DNA from: JANYHH01 sp965249745
GTDB lineage: Bacteria > Deinococcota > Deinococci > Deinococcales > JAAFIG01
Length of the DNA stretch: 64,000 bases
NCBI GenBank assembly: GCA_965249745.1
Contig: OZ252252.1
Coordinates: 3,100,001-3,164,000, forward strand
Direction: 5' to 3'
Position 1 is the first letter of the stretch. Each line of letters begins with the position of its first letter. Positions 16,763-25,667 of this stretch are shown here, one piece after another. The position numbers and the translations under genes were made by a program. The notes beneath the pieces were generated by a model. That model did no database searches. It saw only the letters and a list, made by a program, of their open reading frames with translations, and was not told the DNA's origin.

Positions 16763-17584
16763 ATGCGGAGCTTGAAACCGCTCGTGTTCCTGATCCTACT
16801 GGGACTGATCTCTGGCGGGAAGGGTGCGGCGCAGCAACCCTGGAAGCTGACTTGGAGCGACGAGTTCAACGGCAAGGCGGGCGCACCCGTGGACCCAGGG
16901 AAATGGACCGCCGAAACCGGCGGTTCCGGCTGGGGCAACCAAGAGCGAGAGTATTATACCAACAGCCCAAAGAACGCCTTCCACGACGGTCAAGGCTCAC
17001 TGGTCATCAAGGTGCTGAAAGACGGGAGCGACCTGCATTGTTGGTACGGCGACTGCCAGTACACCTCGGCGCGGCTGGTCACGCGTGGCAAGCTCGAGCA
17101 AAAGTACGGCCGCTTCGAGGCGCGTCTGAAAATTCCGTTCGGGCAGGGCATCTGGCCCGCGTTCTGGATGCTCGGCGCGGACATCGGTTCTGTCGGCTGG
17201 CCGGGCAGCGGCGAGCTTGACATCATGGAGAACATCGGGCGCGAACCCAATACGGTTCACGGCACGATCCATGGCCCTGGGTACTCCGGCGGGAGCGGCA
17301 TCGGTACTCAACTCAGCCTGAAAACGGGGAAGCGCTTCGCGGATGACTTTCACCTCTACGCCGTGGAATGGGAACCGGAGGCAATTCGCTGGTACGTGGA
17401 CGACACGCTCTATCAGACACGCACGCCGAAGGACGTACCCGCCGGAAAGCGCTGGGTTTTCGATCATCCGTTCTTCGTGCTGTTAAATGTCGCCGTGGGC
17501 GGAGGCTGGCCGGGATATCCAGACGAAACCTCGAGCTTTCCGCAAACGATGACCGCCGATTACCTGCGGGTGTACAGCCGCTAA
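16763..17584 (+). CDS. Secreted GH16 beta-glucanase (laminarinase type)
   Basis: A 273-residue glycoside hydrolase with a signal peptide (MRSLKPLVFLILLGLISGG, cleavage near AAQ). The family 16 active site GELDIMEN is at about 150-157, with E151, D153 and E156 the expected nucleophile, assistant and acid/base. The N-terminal WSDEFNG, WGNQEREYYT and C-terminal LNVAVGGGWPG are typical of endo-1,3-beta-glucanases. It would cut 1,3- or mixed-linked beta-glucans outside the cell. GGAG precedes the ATG. Confidence 0.93.
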   Translation: MRSLKPLVFLILLGLISGGKGAAQQPWKLTWSDEFNGKAGAPVDPGKWTAETGGSGWGNQEREYYTNSPKNAFHDGQGSLVIKVLKDGSDLHCWYGDCQYTSARLVTRGKLEQKYGRFEARLKIPFGQGIWPAFWMLGADIGSVGWPGSGELDIMENIGREPNTVHGTIHGPGYSGGSGIGTQLSLKTGKRFADDFHLYAVEWEPEAIRWYVDDTLYQTRTPKDVPAGKRWVFDHPFFVLLNVAVGGGWPGYPDETSSFPQTMTADYLRVYSR

Positions 17585-17598
17585 CCTCAGGATTTTAG

Positions 17599-17621
17599 TT
17601 TTGAGAATTACAACCTCAAAA
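17599..17621. promoter_or_regulatory. Inverted repeat after GH16, before the PepSY gene
   Basis: TTTTGAG (17599-17605) and CTCAAAA (17615-17621) form a perfect dyad around 9 nt. It follows the GH16 stop by 14 bases and could be a weak terminator or an operator for the downstream PepSY gene. It does not match a Fur box. Confidence 0.4.
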
Positions 17622-17778
17622 TCACGATTCTTCAGCGTGAAAACCGGAAACGGTAACTCGAGCGTAAGTCGTGCTGCTCGAGAGTCTCATATATTAGGTC
17701 ACATCCAAACGCGTATTCATTACAGACTCGAGAGAGCGCAGCCTCAAATTTCCGTTTTCAATTTCCTGGAGGCTACTC

Positions 17779-18930
17779 ATGGTCAAACGATTTCTCAAAC
17801 CTCGAGCCTGGCTTGGTTTCCTGCACCTCTGGGTCGCCTTGCTGCTCGGCGCAGCGGTTCTGTTGATGGTCGTGACCGGATCGCTGCTGTTGTTCCGACC
17901 CGAACTCGAGCCGCTGATTTACCCGCAGCTTTATAAAGTATCAAGTGGAGCACCCGTCAGTTTGGTCAACGTCCTCGAGGCCGTCAAAGCGGCGTACCCG
18001 ACAGCTCAGGTGGAATCGCTCGAGTTGCCGCCGATGACGCACGGCGCGATTCGGGCGGTGGTGAGCGGCGCTGATTTCAAAGGAGACGTGTTCGTAGACC
18101 CGAATTCGGGCGCAATCAACGGTGTTCAAGCGAAACACTCGAGCCTGTTTGATTGGCTGCTTTCTCTGCACAAGGAGCTATTGCAGCGGCCCGAAACGCT
18201 GGCCATAGAAAACAATTATGGACACGGGCATGTGCTTGTCGGGTACATAGGATTTGTTTTCTTGTTTCTGTTGCTGACCGGTCTGGTGCTGTGGTTCCCG
18301 AAGATCAAAGCCTGGAAACAAGCCTTTCAACTGCGCCGAAAGAACCGCTTCGTCTGGAATTACGACAGTCACCGGTTGGTCGGGATTGCCGTGCTCATCC
18401 CGCTGATGGCCAGCGTCAGCATCATCCTGCCGTACACCTTCTACGGGCAGTCCAGAAACCTGCTACACGCCATCGGCCTCCCGCAAACGCCGGAGCCGGA
18501 GCGTCGCTTCTCGTTTGAGAGTCAACCGCTGACGCTGGACGGCATCGTCAAAAAAGCCGAAGCGTTCGAGGCGGGCGCGAAGGCCGTCAGCGTCTCATTG
18601 GACTCAAGTCCCATCCTGGTGCGCCTCAGCACCGTGAACGACTCGAGCCGCAACACCGGGAAGTACCAGGGGGATTTGACACTGGGCATCAGTGAGAACT
18701 CCGGCGCGATCACCAGCGTTCAGGACACGCGCCAGTGGCCATTGGGTGCTCGAGTCGTGGACAGCAGCCTGTACATGGGGGTTCACGCGGGAACCTGGGG
18801 CGGCTGGGTGACCAGGGTGCTGACGCTACTGGCGGCACTGGGGACAATGTATCTGGCGTGGAGCGGGACGCGGCAGTGGTGGATCAAGCGCGGGATTCGG
18901 CGGGCAGCACGGCAGAAGGCTCGAGCGTAG
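17779..18930 (+). CDS. PepSY-associated transmembrane protein
   Basis: A 383-residue inner-membrane protein with four apparent membrane spans: about 14-38, about 150-172, about 195-218 and near 350-365. PepSY-type extracytoplasmic regions lie between them (VLEAVKAAYPTAQVESLELPP and GDVFVDPNSGAINGV). Conserved histidines near membrane faces (FLHLW, SLHKELL, YDSHRLVG) are typical of the PiuB/PepSY_TM group linked to iron or siderophore use and ferric reduction. Regulation by iron is not evident from the upstream DNA. The start ATG follows CTGGAGG. Confidence 0.85.
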   Translation: MVKRFLKPRAWLGFLHLWVALLLGAAVLLMVVTGSLLLFRPELEPLIYPQLYKVSSGAPVSLVNVLEAVKAAYPTAQVESLELPPMTHGAIRAVVSGADFKGDVFVDPNSGAINGVQAKHSSLFDWLLSLHKELLQRPETLAIENNYGHGHVLVGYIGFVFLFLLLTGLVLWFPKIKAWKQAFQLRRKNRFVWNYDSHRLVGIAVLIPLMASVSIILPYTFYGQSRNLLHAIGLPQTPEPERRFSFESQPLTLDGIVKKAEAFEAGAKAVSVSLDSSPILVRLSTVNDSSRNTGKYQGDLTLGISENSGAITSVQDTRQWPLGARVVDSSLYMGVHAGTWGGWVTRVLTLLAALGTMYLAWSGTRQWWIKRGIRRAARQKARA

Positions 18931-19014
18931 AAAGATCAAGTATTTTCTTTGAGTATAAATGCAATATAGAAAACTCTAAAATAAGTAAATAATATCCTAT
19001 ATATACTTTAGAAA

Positions 19015-20034
19015 TTATTCGTATTGTAAAAGCCAAGGAAAGCCCTCCGATGGCAACATTTCCAAATCATTTCCATCGCCTAAAAAGGTCATGTATCTAA
19101 CTCTGCCTAAGTTAGATAAACTTATTTCTGGCGTCTGCCTTTGCGACTTTTTGTAGTGATAGCGCGCAATGATAAAGCTCATGAAATCTGCCACCTCAAG
19201 TAGTGGATGTGACGCTGGTACAACAAATATGGGTTTCGGGATGAATATGCTGTGTGATAAGAAAGTGTATATTAGGCTTCTCTGCAAGCTAGAAAAAGTA
19301 TCTTCTGCCCATTGATGAATTATGATGTTTGCTTTTGAAAGCTTTTGAGAATCAAAAAATAAATTAGGTTGTTCGCCTACGGTAGTCAGATCATCAATTA
19401 CTATAGAGAGCATCAAAGTATACGCTTCTCGCTGTATATGATCTGCAAGTTTAATATTAGTTGAATCACTCTCTGCGCATAAAGTAATATTGTATTTAAA
19501 GATTTTTTCGTCGAATTGATGAAAAATTGATTTCATACCTTCGATCAATTTATTATGCTTTCCTATGTCCCAATCGCACAAAATGGCGTGCTTACGGCGC
19601 TGCTGCCCCGATGAAAGAATTTTCATGTGAATTTTCCAAGAGTCAGGGTCATAGTCAGGATAAATTGATTGTTTCAAAGAATTGATTTCGTAGTTAATTG
19701 CATCTATATGTGGTTGACATGCTCCAATCAGAGAATACGTAAAAAGCTCGCTCTTCTCTAGTTTACGATAGGCTTCATCGCCATACAAAAAGACATTAGC
19801 ACTTTTACGAACCCAAGGAATGGGTATGTCGTTCAAACTCTTGCAGTTTGAACACTCTTCCTGTGCGGAAATCCTGTTCCAGTACCCATTTTCGACTTTG
19901 ATTGATCCCATTGAATAATCTCTTGGTTTTAGCCAATCTGGCTTGAACAAGAATCCGCAGTTTGAGCAGACGATTTCAACAGAGGATAAAGCTTCTGGAA
20001 TAAATTTTAAATTTTCATAATTTTTCATGTTCAT
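19015..20034 (-). CDS. AT-rich orphan protein with N-terminal zinc ribbon (unknown)
   Basis: A 339-residue protein from a clearly AT-rich, CTCGAG-free island. Two CSNC pairs (C23/C26 and C61/C64) make an N-terminal zinc-ribbon likely. The rest is a soluble alpha/beta region; near the C-terminus HPLLEVADFMSFIIARYHYKK recalls the LQ-ADLVA helix that ends DUF3800-type (RNase H-fold) proteins, but the DESG motif of that family is not seen, so the link is weak. No partner gene is in the island; a MazEF-like pair follows on the same strand. Base composition implies horizontal transfer, and a defence or mobile-element role is inference. Confidence 0.7.
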   Translation of the reverse strand: MNMKNYENLKFIPEALSSVEIVCSNCGFLFKPDWLKPRDYSMGSIKVENGYWNRISAQEECSNCKSLNDIPIPWVRKSANVFLYGDEAYRKLEKSELFTYSLIGACQPHIDAINYEINSLKQSIYPDYDPDSWKIHMKILSSGQQRRKHAILCDWDIGKHNKLIEGMKSIFHQFDEKIFKYNITLCAESDSTNIKLADHIQREAYTLMLSIVIDDLTTVGEQPNLFFDSQKLSKANIIIHQWAEDTFSSLQRSLIYTFLSHSIFIPKPIFVVPASHPLLEVADFMSFIIARYHYKKSQRQTPEISLSNLGRVRYMTFLGDGNDLEMLPSEGFPWLLQYE

Positions 20035-20174
20035 TTAATCTTTCATTTATTTAGCTAATCGTTTTGGGACGAACTGAAATGAATCATTAGTTAATAGTCC
20101 AGCATAGAAGTGTTTATGTTTTCTTTAATTCACCTCATCTGCTTGAGTAAGCCCTTGATGTCAACAAAACAACA

Positions 20175-20546
20175 TCATAAACCTTGAAGATCGCCTTTCA
20201 AGCCCAGCATGTTCGCAATGGACTCGTTCAACTGCATCAAAGACATCGCCCCGACTTGCCCCTTGTACTCGAGAAGTTGAATGCGCTTGTCCAGCGTCAC
20301 GAATTGCGACATGTTAACGACAGAGTCCTCGGGCAATCCTGTTTCTCGAGCCGTCAAGATGAAGTTATGGGGGTCTTTCGCTCGCTCGAGATTGGAGGTT
20401 AGCACGGCGACGATCACGGTCGGCAACCGACTTTGATTGGCAAAGTTGGATTGAACGATAATGACCGGACGGCGATAGCCTGGTGTCGAGCCAATCGGAA
20501 CGCCAAGTTCAGCCCACCAGACCTGTCCGCGCCAGACGTTTACCAT
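20175..20546 (-). CDS. MazF/PemK-family mRNA-cleaving toxin
   Basis: A 123-residue toxin of the MazF fold. RGQVWWAELGVPIGSTPGYRRPVIIVQSN is the usual first half, with the conserved GSTPGYRRPV loop carrying the catalytic Arg. VNMSQFVTLDKRIQL is the Thr/Ser-containing conserved strand. Such toxins cut mRNA at short single-stranded motifs. The gene overlaps the end of its antitoxin by 7 bases and lies downstream of it, the normal order. Confidence 0.93.
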   Translation of the reverse strand: MVNVWRGQVWWAELGVPIGSTPGYRRPVIIVQSNFANQSRLPTVIVAVLTSNLERAKDPHNFILTARETGLPEDSVVNMSQFVTLDKRIQLLEYKGQVGAMSLMQLNESIANMLGLKGDLQGL

Positions 20547-20773
20547 TCGTTGCGTTCAAAAGTGGCTTTGGCAGCAGCCGTTAAGGCAGGATCTACAGGG
20601 CTATCGTCGCTGTATTGCTCGTTGAAACGGCAGAGATATTCCTCGGCAATCATGGACTCCAGAAACTTGTCCACGGCTTTGGCGTACACTTCGCTTCGAC
20701 TGACGCCCGATTTTTTGGCGTACTTGTCCACGGCTTGTGAGAGTTGATCTGGCACAGAAATAGCAATTTTCAT
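20540..20773 (-). CDS. Ribbon-helix-helix antitoxin of the MazF-like toxin
   Basis: A 77-residue antitoxin. The N-terminus MKIAISVPDQLSQAVDKYAKKSGVSRSEVYAKAVDKFLE is a ribbon-helix-helix DNA-binding fold, and the acidic C-terminus is the expected toxin-neutralising tail. It is first in the operon and would repress it together with the toxin. The start codon lies within a palindrome that is a likely operator. Confidence 0.9.
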   Translation of the reverse strand: MKIAISVPDQLSQAVDKYAKKSGVSRSEVYAKAVDKFLESMIAEEYLCRFNEQYSDDSPVDPALTAAAKATFERNEW

Positions 20774-20785
20774 ACCGAAAGTATG
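20771..20785. promoter_or_regulatory. Palindrome at the antitoxin start
   Basis: CATAC (20771-20775) and GTATG (20781-20785) flank CGAAA. The left arm includes the antitoxin ATG read on the minus strand. This is the usual place for an autoregulatory toxin-antitoxin operator. Confidence 0.55.
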
Positions 20786-20808
20786 ACCAGATTCTTACCG
20801 CGTGTCAA

Positions 20809-21545
<737 letters not shown>

Positions 21546-21546
<1 letters not shown>

Positions 21547-22397
21547 CAGAGCACCCCCGCTTTTCGTGACTCGAAGCTCAGTAACTCTTCTATTTCGAGA
21601 TGGTGAATCACGCCGCCGACCCCACCGATCACGCCCGCCGTGTGCTGGTAACTCTGCGGATCGCCGGTCACGAAATGCGTCACCTCTCCCCCGCCCATCA
21701 GGTTCAACAACTCCGTTCTCTCGAGCGTCGCCGCGACGGTTTCGGCGGTCGTGCTGGCACTGTCCACGACGGTCACCGTTTCGCCCAGACAGGCCTGAAA
21801 GGCGGCTCGCAGCATCGGGTAATGGGTGCAGCCCAACACGAGCGCGTCCAGATTCGCGGGACGGTCATGCAGGTAATGTTCTATCAGGAGCCGCGCCTCC
21901 TCGCCGTCCGCTAGCCCCTCCTCCACGAGCGGCGCGAGCAACGGGCAGGCGCGCGCCCAAACGGTCAATCCCAGCGCCTCGAGCCTGGACTGATACACGC
22001 CGTTCTGCACGGTTCCCCTGGTGGCGACCACGCCGATCGCGCCGCCCCTGGACGCGGCTTTCGCAGCGAGCACGCCGGGTTCGATCACGCCGAACACCGG
22101 GACGCTCAGGCTTGGAAAGTCGCAGCTCGAGGCGGTGTTGCAGGCGATCACGACGGCTTTCACGCCCTGCGATTCCAGAAAAGCGGAGTTCTGCTGGGAG
22201 AAGCCGCGAATCATATTCGGGGGCTTGCGTCCGTAGGGAAACCGAGCCGTGTCGCCCAGGTACACGAAATCCTCGGAGGGCAGTCTGGCCCGCAACGCTT
22301 TTAGGACGGTCAAGCCGCCGACACCACTGTCGAACACACCGATGGGAGCATCGCGTCTGGAGGCGACAGCGAAGTTGACAGAGTTGAGCGAAGGCAT
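21546..22397 (-). CDS. murI: Glutamate racemase
   Basis: A 283-residue cofactor-independent racemase making D-glutamate for peptidoglycan. The two catalytic cysteines sit in VIACNTASSC and LVLGCTHYPML, and the N-terminal IGVFDSGVGGLTVL and DTARFPYG bind substrate. A longer reading to 22502 is open. The ATG at 22395-22397 is preferred because a TAAACT -10 box ends 7 nt upstream and the family N-terminus follows. It is first of the murI-rph pair. Confidence 0.95.
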
Positions 22398-22659
22398 CAG
22401 GCACAGTTTACAGGAATCGGTATTGGCGGAAATGCAGGTCCACTTTTGAGAGCGTTCTGCCTCGAGTTTGTTGGTCAGGCTTTGAGGCAATTTCGCCCTC
22501 AAGGGGCGAAACTGAGTTGGAGATCACACCAATTCCGAGGCTTAAATGGGTTCAGTTGAAGATCAGCTAGCCACAGTAACCTCGTTGACGGTTTGAAATG
22601 AACTGCGAGAGATCGGAACAAAAGACTTGCCCATGGCTCGAGGTATAGAGGAGTTCATC

Positions 22660-23193
22660 ATGACGACCGCCACGAAACCCAGCACTTTTCCCGCTCCAAA
22701 ACGCCTGTCCACGCCAACCGATCTGAAGCCGGACGGAGTGGCAGCGATCACGTCAGCCATCAATCCGCTGATCGCGGATGCGTTCGCGCTCTACATGAAA
22801 ACTAAGAATTTTCACTGGCATCTCTCTGGTTCGCACTTCCGCGATTACCACCTGATGTTTGACGAGCAAGCCGATCAGCTCCTCGAGTCCACGGACATCT
22901 TGGCGGAACGCATTCGCAAACTGGGTGGCACGACCTTGCGCTCTATCAGCCACATTGCGAGCACGCAAACCTTGCAGGACGACAATGACGAGTACGTCTC
23001 GCCGTTGGAGATGCTGCAACGACTGATGGCGGACAATCAGGCGATGGCCGCCGCTCAACGCGCCGCACACGAGGTTTGCGACGACGCGCGCGACTTTGCC
23101 ACCTCGAGCATTCTGGAAGTTTTGATTGACGAAACCGAGCGCCGCACCTGGTTCCTGTTTGAGGCAGCCCAAGGCGCGGGTCACACCGAATAA
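22660..23193 (+). CDS. dps: Dps-family DNA-protection ferritin
   Basis: A 177-residue Dps-like miniferritin. The ferroxidase-site block NFHWHLSGSHFRDYHLMFDEQADQLLE is complete, and the extended basic N-terminus (TTATKPSTFPAPKRLSTP) is the kind used for DNA contact. Twelve subunits would store iron and protect DNA from hydrogen peroxide. The preferred ATG at 22660 has GAGGAG 6 nt before it; a reading from 22627 is open but less supported. Confidence 0.92.
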   Translation: MTTATKPSTFPAPKRLSTPTDLKPDGVAAITSAINPLIADAFALYMKTKNFHWHLSGSHFRDYHLMFDEQADQLLESTDILAERIRKLGGTTLRSISHIASTQTLQDDNDEYVSPLEMLQRLMADNQAMAAAQRAAHEVCDDARDFATSSILEVLIDETERRTWFLFEAAQGAGHTE

Positions 23194-23210
23194 GCGATTT
23201 GTAGCAACGC

Positions 23211-23239
23211 TTGACAGACTCGAGGCGGCACGATACACT
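23211..23239 (+). promoter_or_regulatory. Promoter of tRNA-Lys
   Basis: TTGACA at 23211-23216, a 17-nt spacer and TACACT at 23234-23239, about 28 bases before the mature tRNA. A near-consensus housekeeping promoter. Confidence 0.8.
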
Positions 23240-23267
23240 TCTCGCCGCTGTGTAAGCCACAGCGTGC

Positions 23268-23343
<76 letters not shown>

Positions 23344-23347
23344 CAGA

Positions 23348-23378
23348 AAAACCCCGGCATTGCCGGGGTTTCTTATTT
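23348..23378 (+). terminator. Intrinsic terminator after tRNA-Lys
   Basis: AAACCCCGGCA and TGCCGGGGTTT form a near-perfect hairpin with a very short loop, followed by CTTATTTT. It starts four bases after the tRNA end. Confidence 0.85.
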
Positions 23379-23426
23379 TACGTCCTCGAGATCTCGGCTG
23401 GGGTTGATCCGCTCGTGACGGGGTTT

Positions 23427-23485
23427 TGGATTGGCTCGAGCGGACGGAACTGGGCGCTCCCAAGCCGATTTGACTCGAGCGCGAC
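23427..23485 (+). repeat. Left copy of ~58-bp imperfect direct repeat flanking the HigBA-like module
   Basis: The stretch from about 23427 to 23485 matches 24395-24453 at a constant offset of 968 bases. The best part is GGAACT-x-GGCGCTCC-x-AAGCCGAT-x-TGACTCGAGC. The two copies bracket the antitoxin and toxin genes. Confidence 0.7.
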
Positions 23486-23520
23486 TGTAAACACCTCAAA
23501 ACCTCCGAGCGTGCACCCGC

Positions 23521-23919
23521 CTAGTGTAATTCACGGCTCAGCACCGAACCACCGCTACGAGGGATGAACGAGAGCTGGACATCAAAACCAAGTGATTGCG
23601 CGTACTGCACTAAATTCTGCAATTGCAGCACATCACCATTGTTTTCCATCTGCGACACTCGAGCACGTTTCACGCCGATCAACGCCCCGGCTTCCTCACC
23701 CGTCAACCCGCGTTGCAACCGCGCTTGGCGCAGCAAGTCACCCACTCGAGACTCAATGACAGCAGTCTCCAACGTCTGCTGTAACTCTATAGCCGTGATG
23801 CCGCCTCCCTCTGGCAAGCTTTGAGCAGCCCCGAGGATTTGCAGATGCGAGGTTTGTTTGAGGAACACCTTGGTTTGCGCCTCGAGTTCAGCTTCGGTCA
23901 TGCGGTCCAAATCCTTCAT
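23521..23919 (-). CDS. HTH antitoxin (HigA/XRE type)
   Basis: A 132-residue protein with a C-terminal XRE helix-turn-helix (LLRQARLQRGLTGEEAGALIGVKRARVSQMENNGDVLQLQNLVQYAQSLG broken across about 60-112) after a helical N-terminal part. It follows a Gp49/HigB-like gene and overlaps its end by four bases, the reversed toxin-first order of HigBA modules. It should bind the toxin and the operon promoter. Confidence 0.85.
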   Translation of the reverse strand: MKDLDRMTEAELEAQTKVFLKQTSHLQILGAAQSLPEGGGITAIELQQTLETAVIESRVGDLLRQARLQRGLTGEEAGALIGVKRARVSQMENNGDVLQLQNLVQYAQSLGFDVQLSFIPRSGGSVLSRELH

Positions 23920-24185
23920 ACCAACACCTCCGAGTTACCTTTAACGAAGAACATAGCTATTTGTGCAGTCCAGTACAGGAGTCTCTGGTTCGCGCCGTCT
24001 TCTTTCTTGCATTCGAAGCGGTCCAATGCGAAGGCGTCCTCGGCGACTCTGAAAAAGTAAACTCGAGCGCCGCCATCATCTGTGCGGGCTTTGAGTTCCA
24101 TGACCGCACCCGCTAGAGGTTTGATAAATCTGGATTGCGGTCCGTGGAGTTGTAAATCTTCGATCATGGCGATGGCTTTGTCCAC
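23916..24185 (-). CDS. HigB/Gp49-like toxin (N-terminus uncertain)
   Basis: An 89-residue reading from GTG contains the RelE-superfamily core: FIKPLAGAVMELKARTDDGGARVYFFRVAEDAFALDRFECKK. The frame stays open 37 codons further upstream, and this extra part (KPFHTFLTQHPLETP...LLEDLLETALRG) looks protein-like. A TAAACT -10 box lies just before it, but the codon about 6-7 nt downstream is ATC (24294-24296), not a normal start. Either a rare ATC start gives 126 residues or the gene has lost its start and only the short form is made. The C-terminus ends FFVKGNSEVLV, without the usual charged helix. Confidence 0.75.
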   Translation of the reverse strand: MDKAIAMIEDLQLHGPQSRFIKPLAGAVMELKARTDDGGARVYFFRVAEDAFALDRFECKKEDGANQRLLYWTAQIAMFFVKGNSEVLV

Positions 24186-24394
24186 GCAATCCTGCTGTCC
24201 GCGCAGGGCGGTTTCGAGTAAGTCCTCGAGCAGCGCGGGGTGATGGCGGGGAGTCTCGAGCGGGTGTTGGGTGAGGAAGGTGTGGAACGGCTTGATTTGT
24301 TTAGTTTAGACGAAACACCGCGTTGAGTCAAGCCCTTGATGGAGTGGTGTTCACATCCACCTTCACAACCCGCAAACGCACCCCGAAGGTGTCC

Positions 24395-24453
24395 TAGATC
24401 AGCCCAAGCAGATGGAACTAGGCGCTCCGAAGCCGATCTGACTCGAGCACGGT
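24395..24453 (+). repeat. Right copy of ~58-bp imperfect direct repeat flanking the HigBA-like module
   Basis: Partner of 23427-23485. The most conserved segment is 24411-24452. Substitutions are scattered, so this is an old duplication or two members of an interspersed repeat family rather than a fresh target-site duplication. Confidence 0.7.
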
Positions 24454-24548
24454 AAAACGTCAGAACTGACAAGGTACAGGTCACAACTTCGCGTTTGGCA
24501 GTAGCACCAGTCCAACCTCTCGCGTCATCGCGCTTGTGTCAATCACGA

Positions 24549-25028
24549 TCACTTAGCGAAGCCCAAGTCAGCCAGCGTTTGGTCCACCCGTTCAGACGTG
24601 TCATGGTGACCACTCGAGGTCGGATCATTCACACTCCCACTCGAGGTCGGATCATTCACACTCCCACTCGAGGGATTCACACCAACACTCGGCACGCTTG
24701 AACCCGGTGCGACGATACTACTCACATCGCCAGCGTTCGGTGTGACAATCAATAAACTCGAGGGGCTGGTGATGCTAGAGGCGCTGAGCGGTGTGATGCT
24801 TGGGGGCAGCACAGAACTTGGAGCCTCCAAGTTAATCTGACTTGAGAAGACCTGCTTGTTACCGCTGCTGGCTGTGGTTGCACTGCTCGAGGTTGAAGCA
24901 GCATTTGTGGTGGCTCCTGAGACGCTGAAGGCTTGCACACCGACACTTGGACTGGACACGTTTTGACTCGAGACGCCCGTGCTCTGTGCCAGGGATGTAC
25001 TGCTCGAGCCACTCATGGGTCGCGCCAC
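24549..25028 (-). CDS. Ser/Thr-rich paralogue of the toxin N-terminus, lacking a toxin domain
   Basis: A 159-residue low-complexity protein. Residues about 60-115 (INLEAPSSVLPPSITPLSAS, then LLIVTPNAGDVSSIVAPGSS) are nearly identical to residues 51-97 of the large toxin at 25664-27082. It then runs into two copies of a SGSVNDPTS unit and ends ERVDQTLADLGFAK, with no middle Cys-rich region, membrane span or toxin domain. Starts are possible at GTG 25028 or ATG 25016. It looks like a truncated duplicate or an orphan of a second toxin gene whose C-terminal part was lost; expression is uncertain. Confidence 0.6.
   Translation of the reverse strand: MARPMSGSSSTSLAQSTGVSSQNVSSPSVGVQAFSVSGATTNAASTSSSATTASSGNKQVFSSQINLEAPSSVLPPSITPLSASSITSPSSLLIVTPNAGDVSSIVAPGSSVPSVGVNPSSGSVNDPTSSGSVNDPTSSGHHDTSERVDQTLADLGFAK
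24613..24668. repeat. 26-nt tandem repeat inside the toxin N-terminus paralogue
   Basis: Two consecutive units starting ACTCGAGGTCGGATCATTCA, followed by a partial third start (ACTCGAGGGATTCA). Each unit carries one CTCGAG; the coding effect is the SGSVNDPTS repetition. Confidence 0.8.
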
Positions 25029-25076
25029 ATTGCTCGAGCGCTACGATAAAGGGGCAAACCTCTGAGAATCCGAGCC

Positions 25077-25667
25077 TTAGTGATTGACTTTTGCTGTGTT
25101 GCGAGACCACACAAGTACACCCTCCCCATCGAATGCATCAAGAAGAATATACTCCGTCTTTGAAGAAATCTCTTTAATTGTATTTAAATCAATCTCAGAG
25201 CTTTTAAAAAATTCTTGGAAATTTAAATCCGAAATTTTGAACAACCCTACAATTAATTGAAAACTCATTGCCGCCCTAATAGCGCTCAATAGTAATTCCG
25301 CTTTGTCTTTACTCGAGAGTACAGTATATAGATACTCATCGCAAAACACGTGTGGAACCTCATTATTTTTAGTCCATCTATCACTTTTCCTTGCACTTGC
25401 ATACTCTATTATAACCCTATTAAGAGGGTCTTTCCTCAGATATATACTAATTTGATCTACAAAAGTTACAATGCTAGAGCTTCCACTAGAATTTCCATAT
25501 TCAAACTCTGTAGAAATCAAATCTTTTGGAAATGTTTCATACTTACCAAAGTCTATTAGTAATTCTAAATAAGAAGTAGCAAGCGGAAGTCCATTAGAAA
25601 GCTTTCTCTTAGTATAAGAGAAAGCTTTCTGTTTGTTAGATAAATCTTTTTCGTGCTGGTTTTTCAT
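25077..25667 (-). CDS. Candidate immunity protein of the polymorphic toxin
   Basis: A 196-residue, AT-rich, soluble protein of unknown fold, starting MKNQHEKDLSNKQKAFSYTK. The ATG at 25665-25667 shares bases with the toxin stop (ATGA), so it is translationally coupled and made with the toxin, as expected for an immunity partner. A longer reading to 25706 exists but would overlap the toxin domain. It has one CTCGAG (25313), and its base composition differs sharply from the toxin's N-terminal part, suggesting the toxin tip and immunity gene arrived as a cassette. The immunity role is inferred from position. Confidence 0.7.
   Translation of the reverse strand: MKNQHEKDLSNKQKAFSYTKRKLSNGLPLATSYLELLIDFGKYETFPKDLISTEFEYGNSSGSSSIVTFVDQISIYLRKDPLNRVIIEYASARKSDRWTKNNEVPHVFCDEYLYTVLSSKDKAELLLSAIRAAMSFQLIVGLFKISDLNFQEFFKSSEIDLNTIKEISSKTEYILLDAFDGEGVLVWSRNTAKVNH

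Noticed and set aside
17599..17621. Fur box before the PepSY gene
   Set aside because: The dyad TTTTGAG-N9-CTCAAAA does not fit the GATAATGATAATC pattern.
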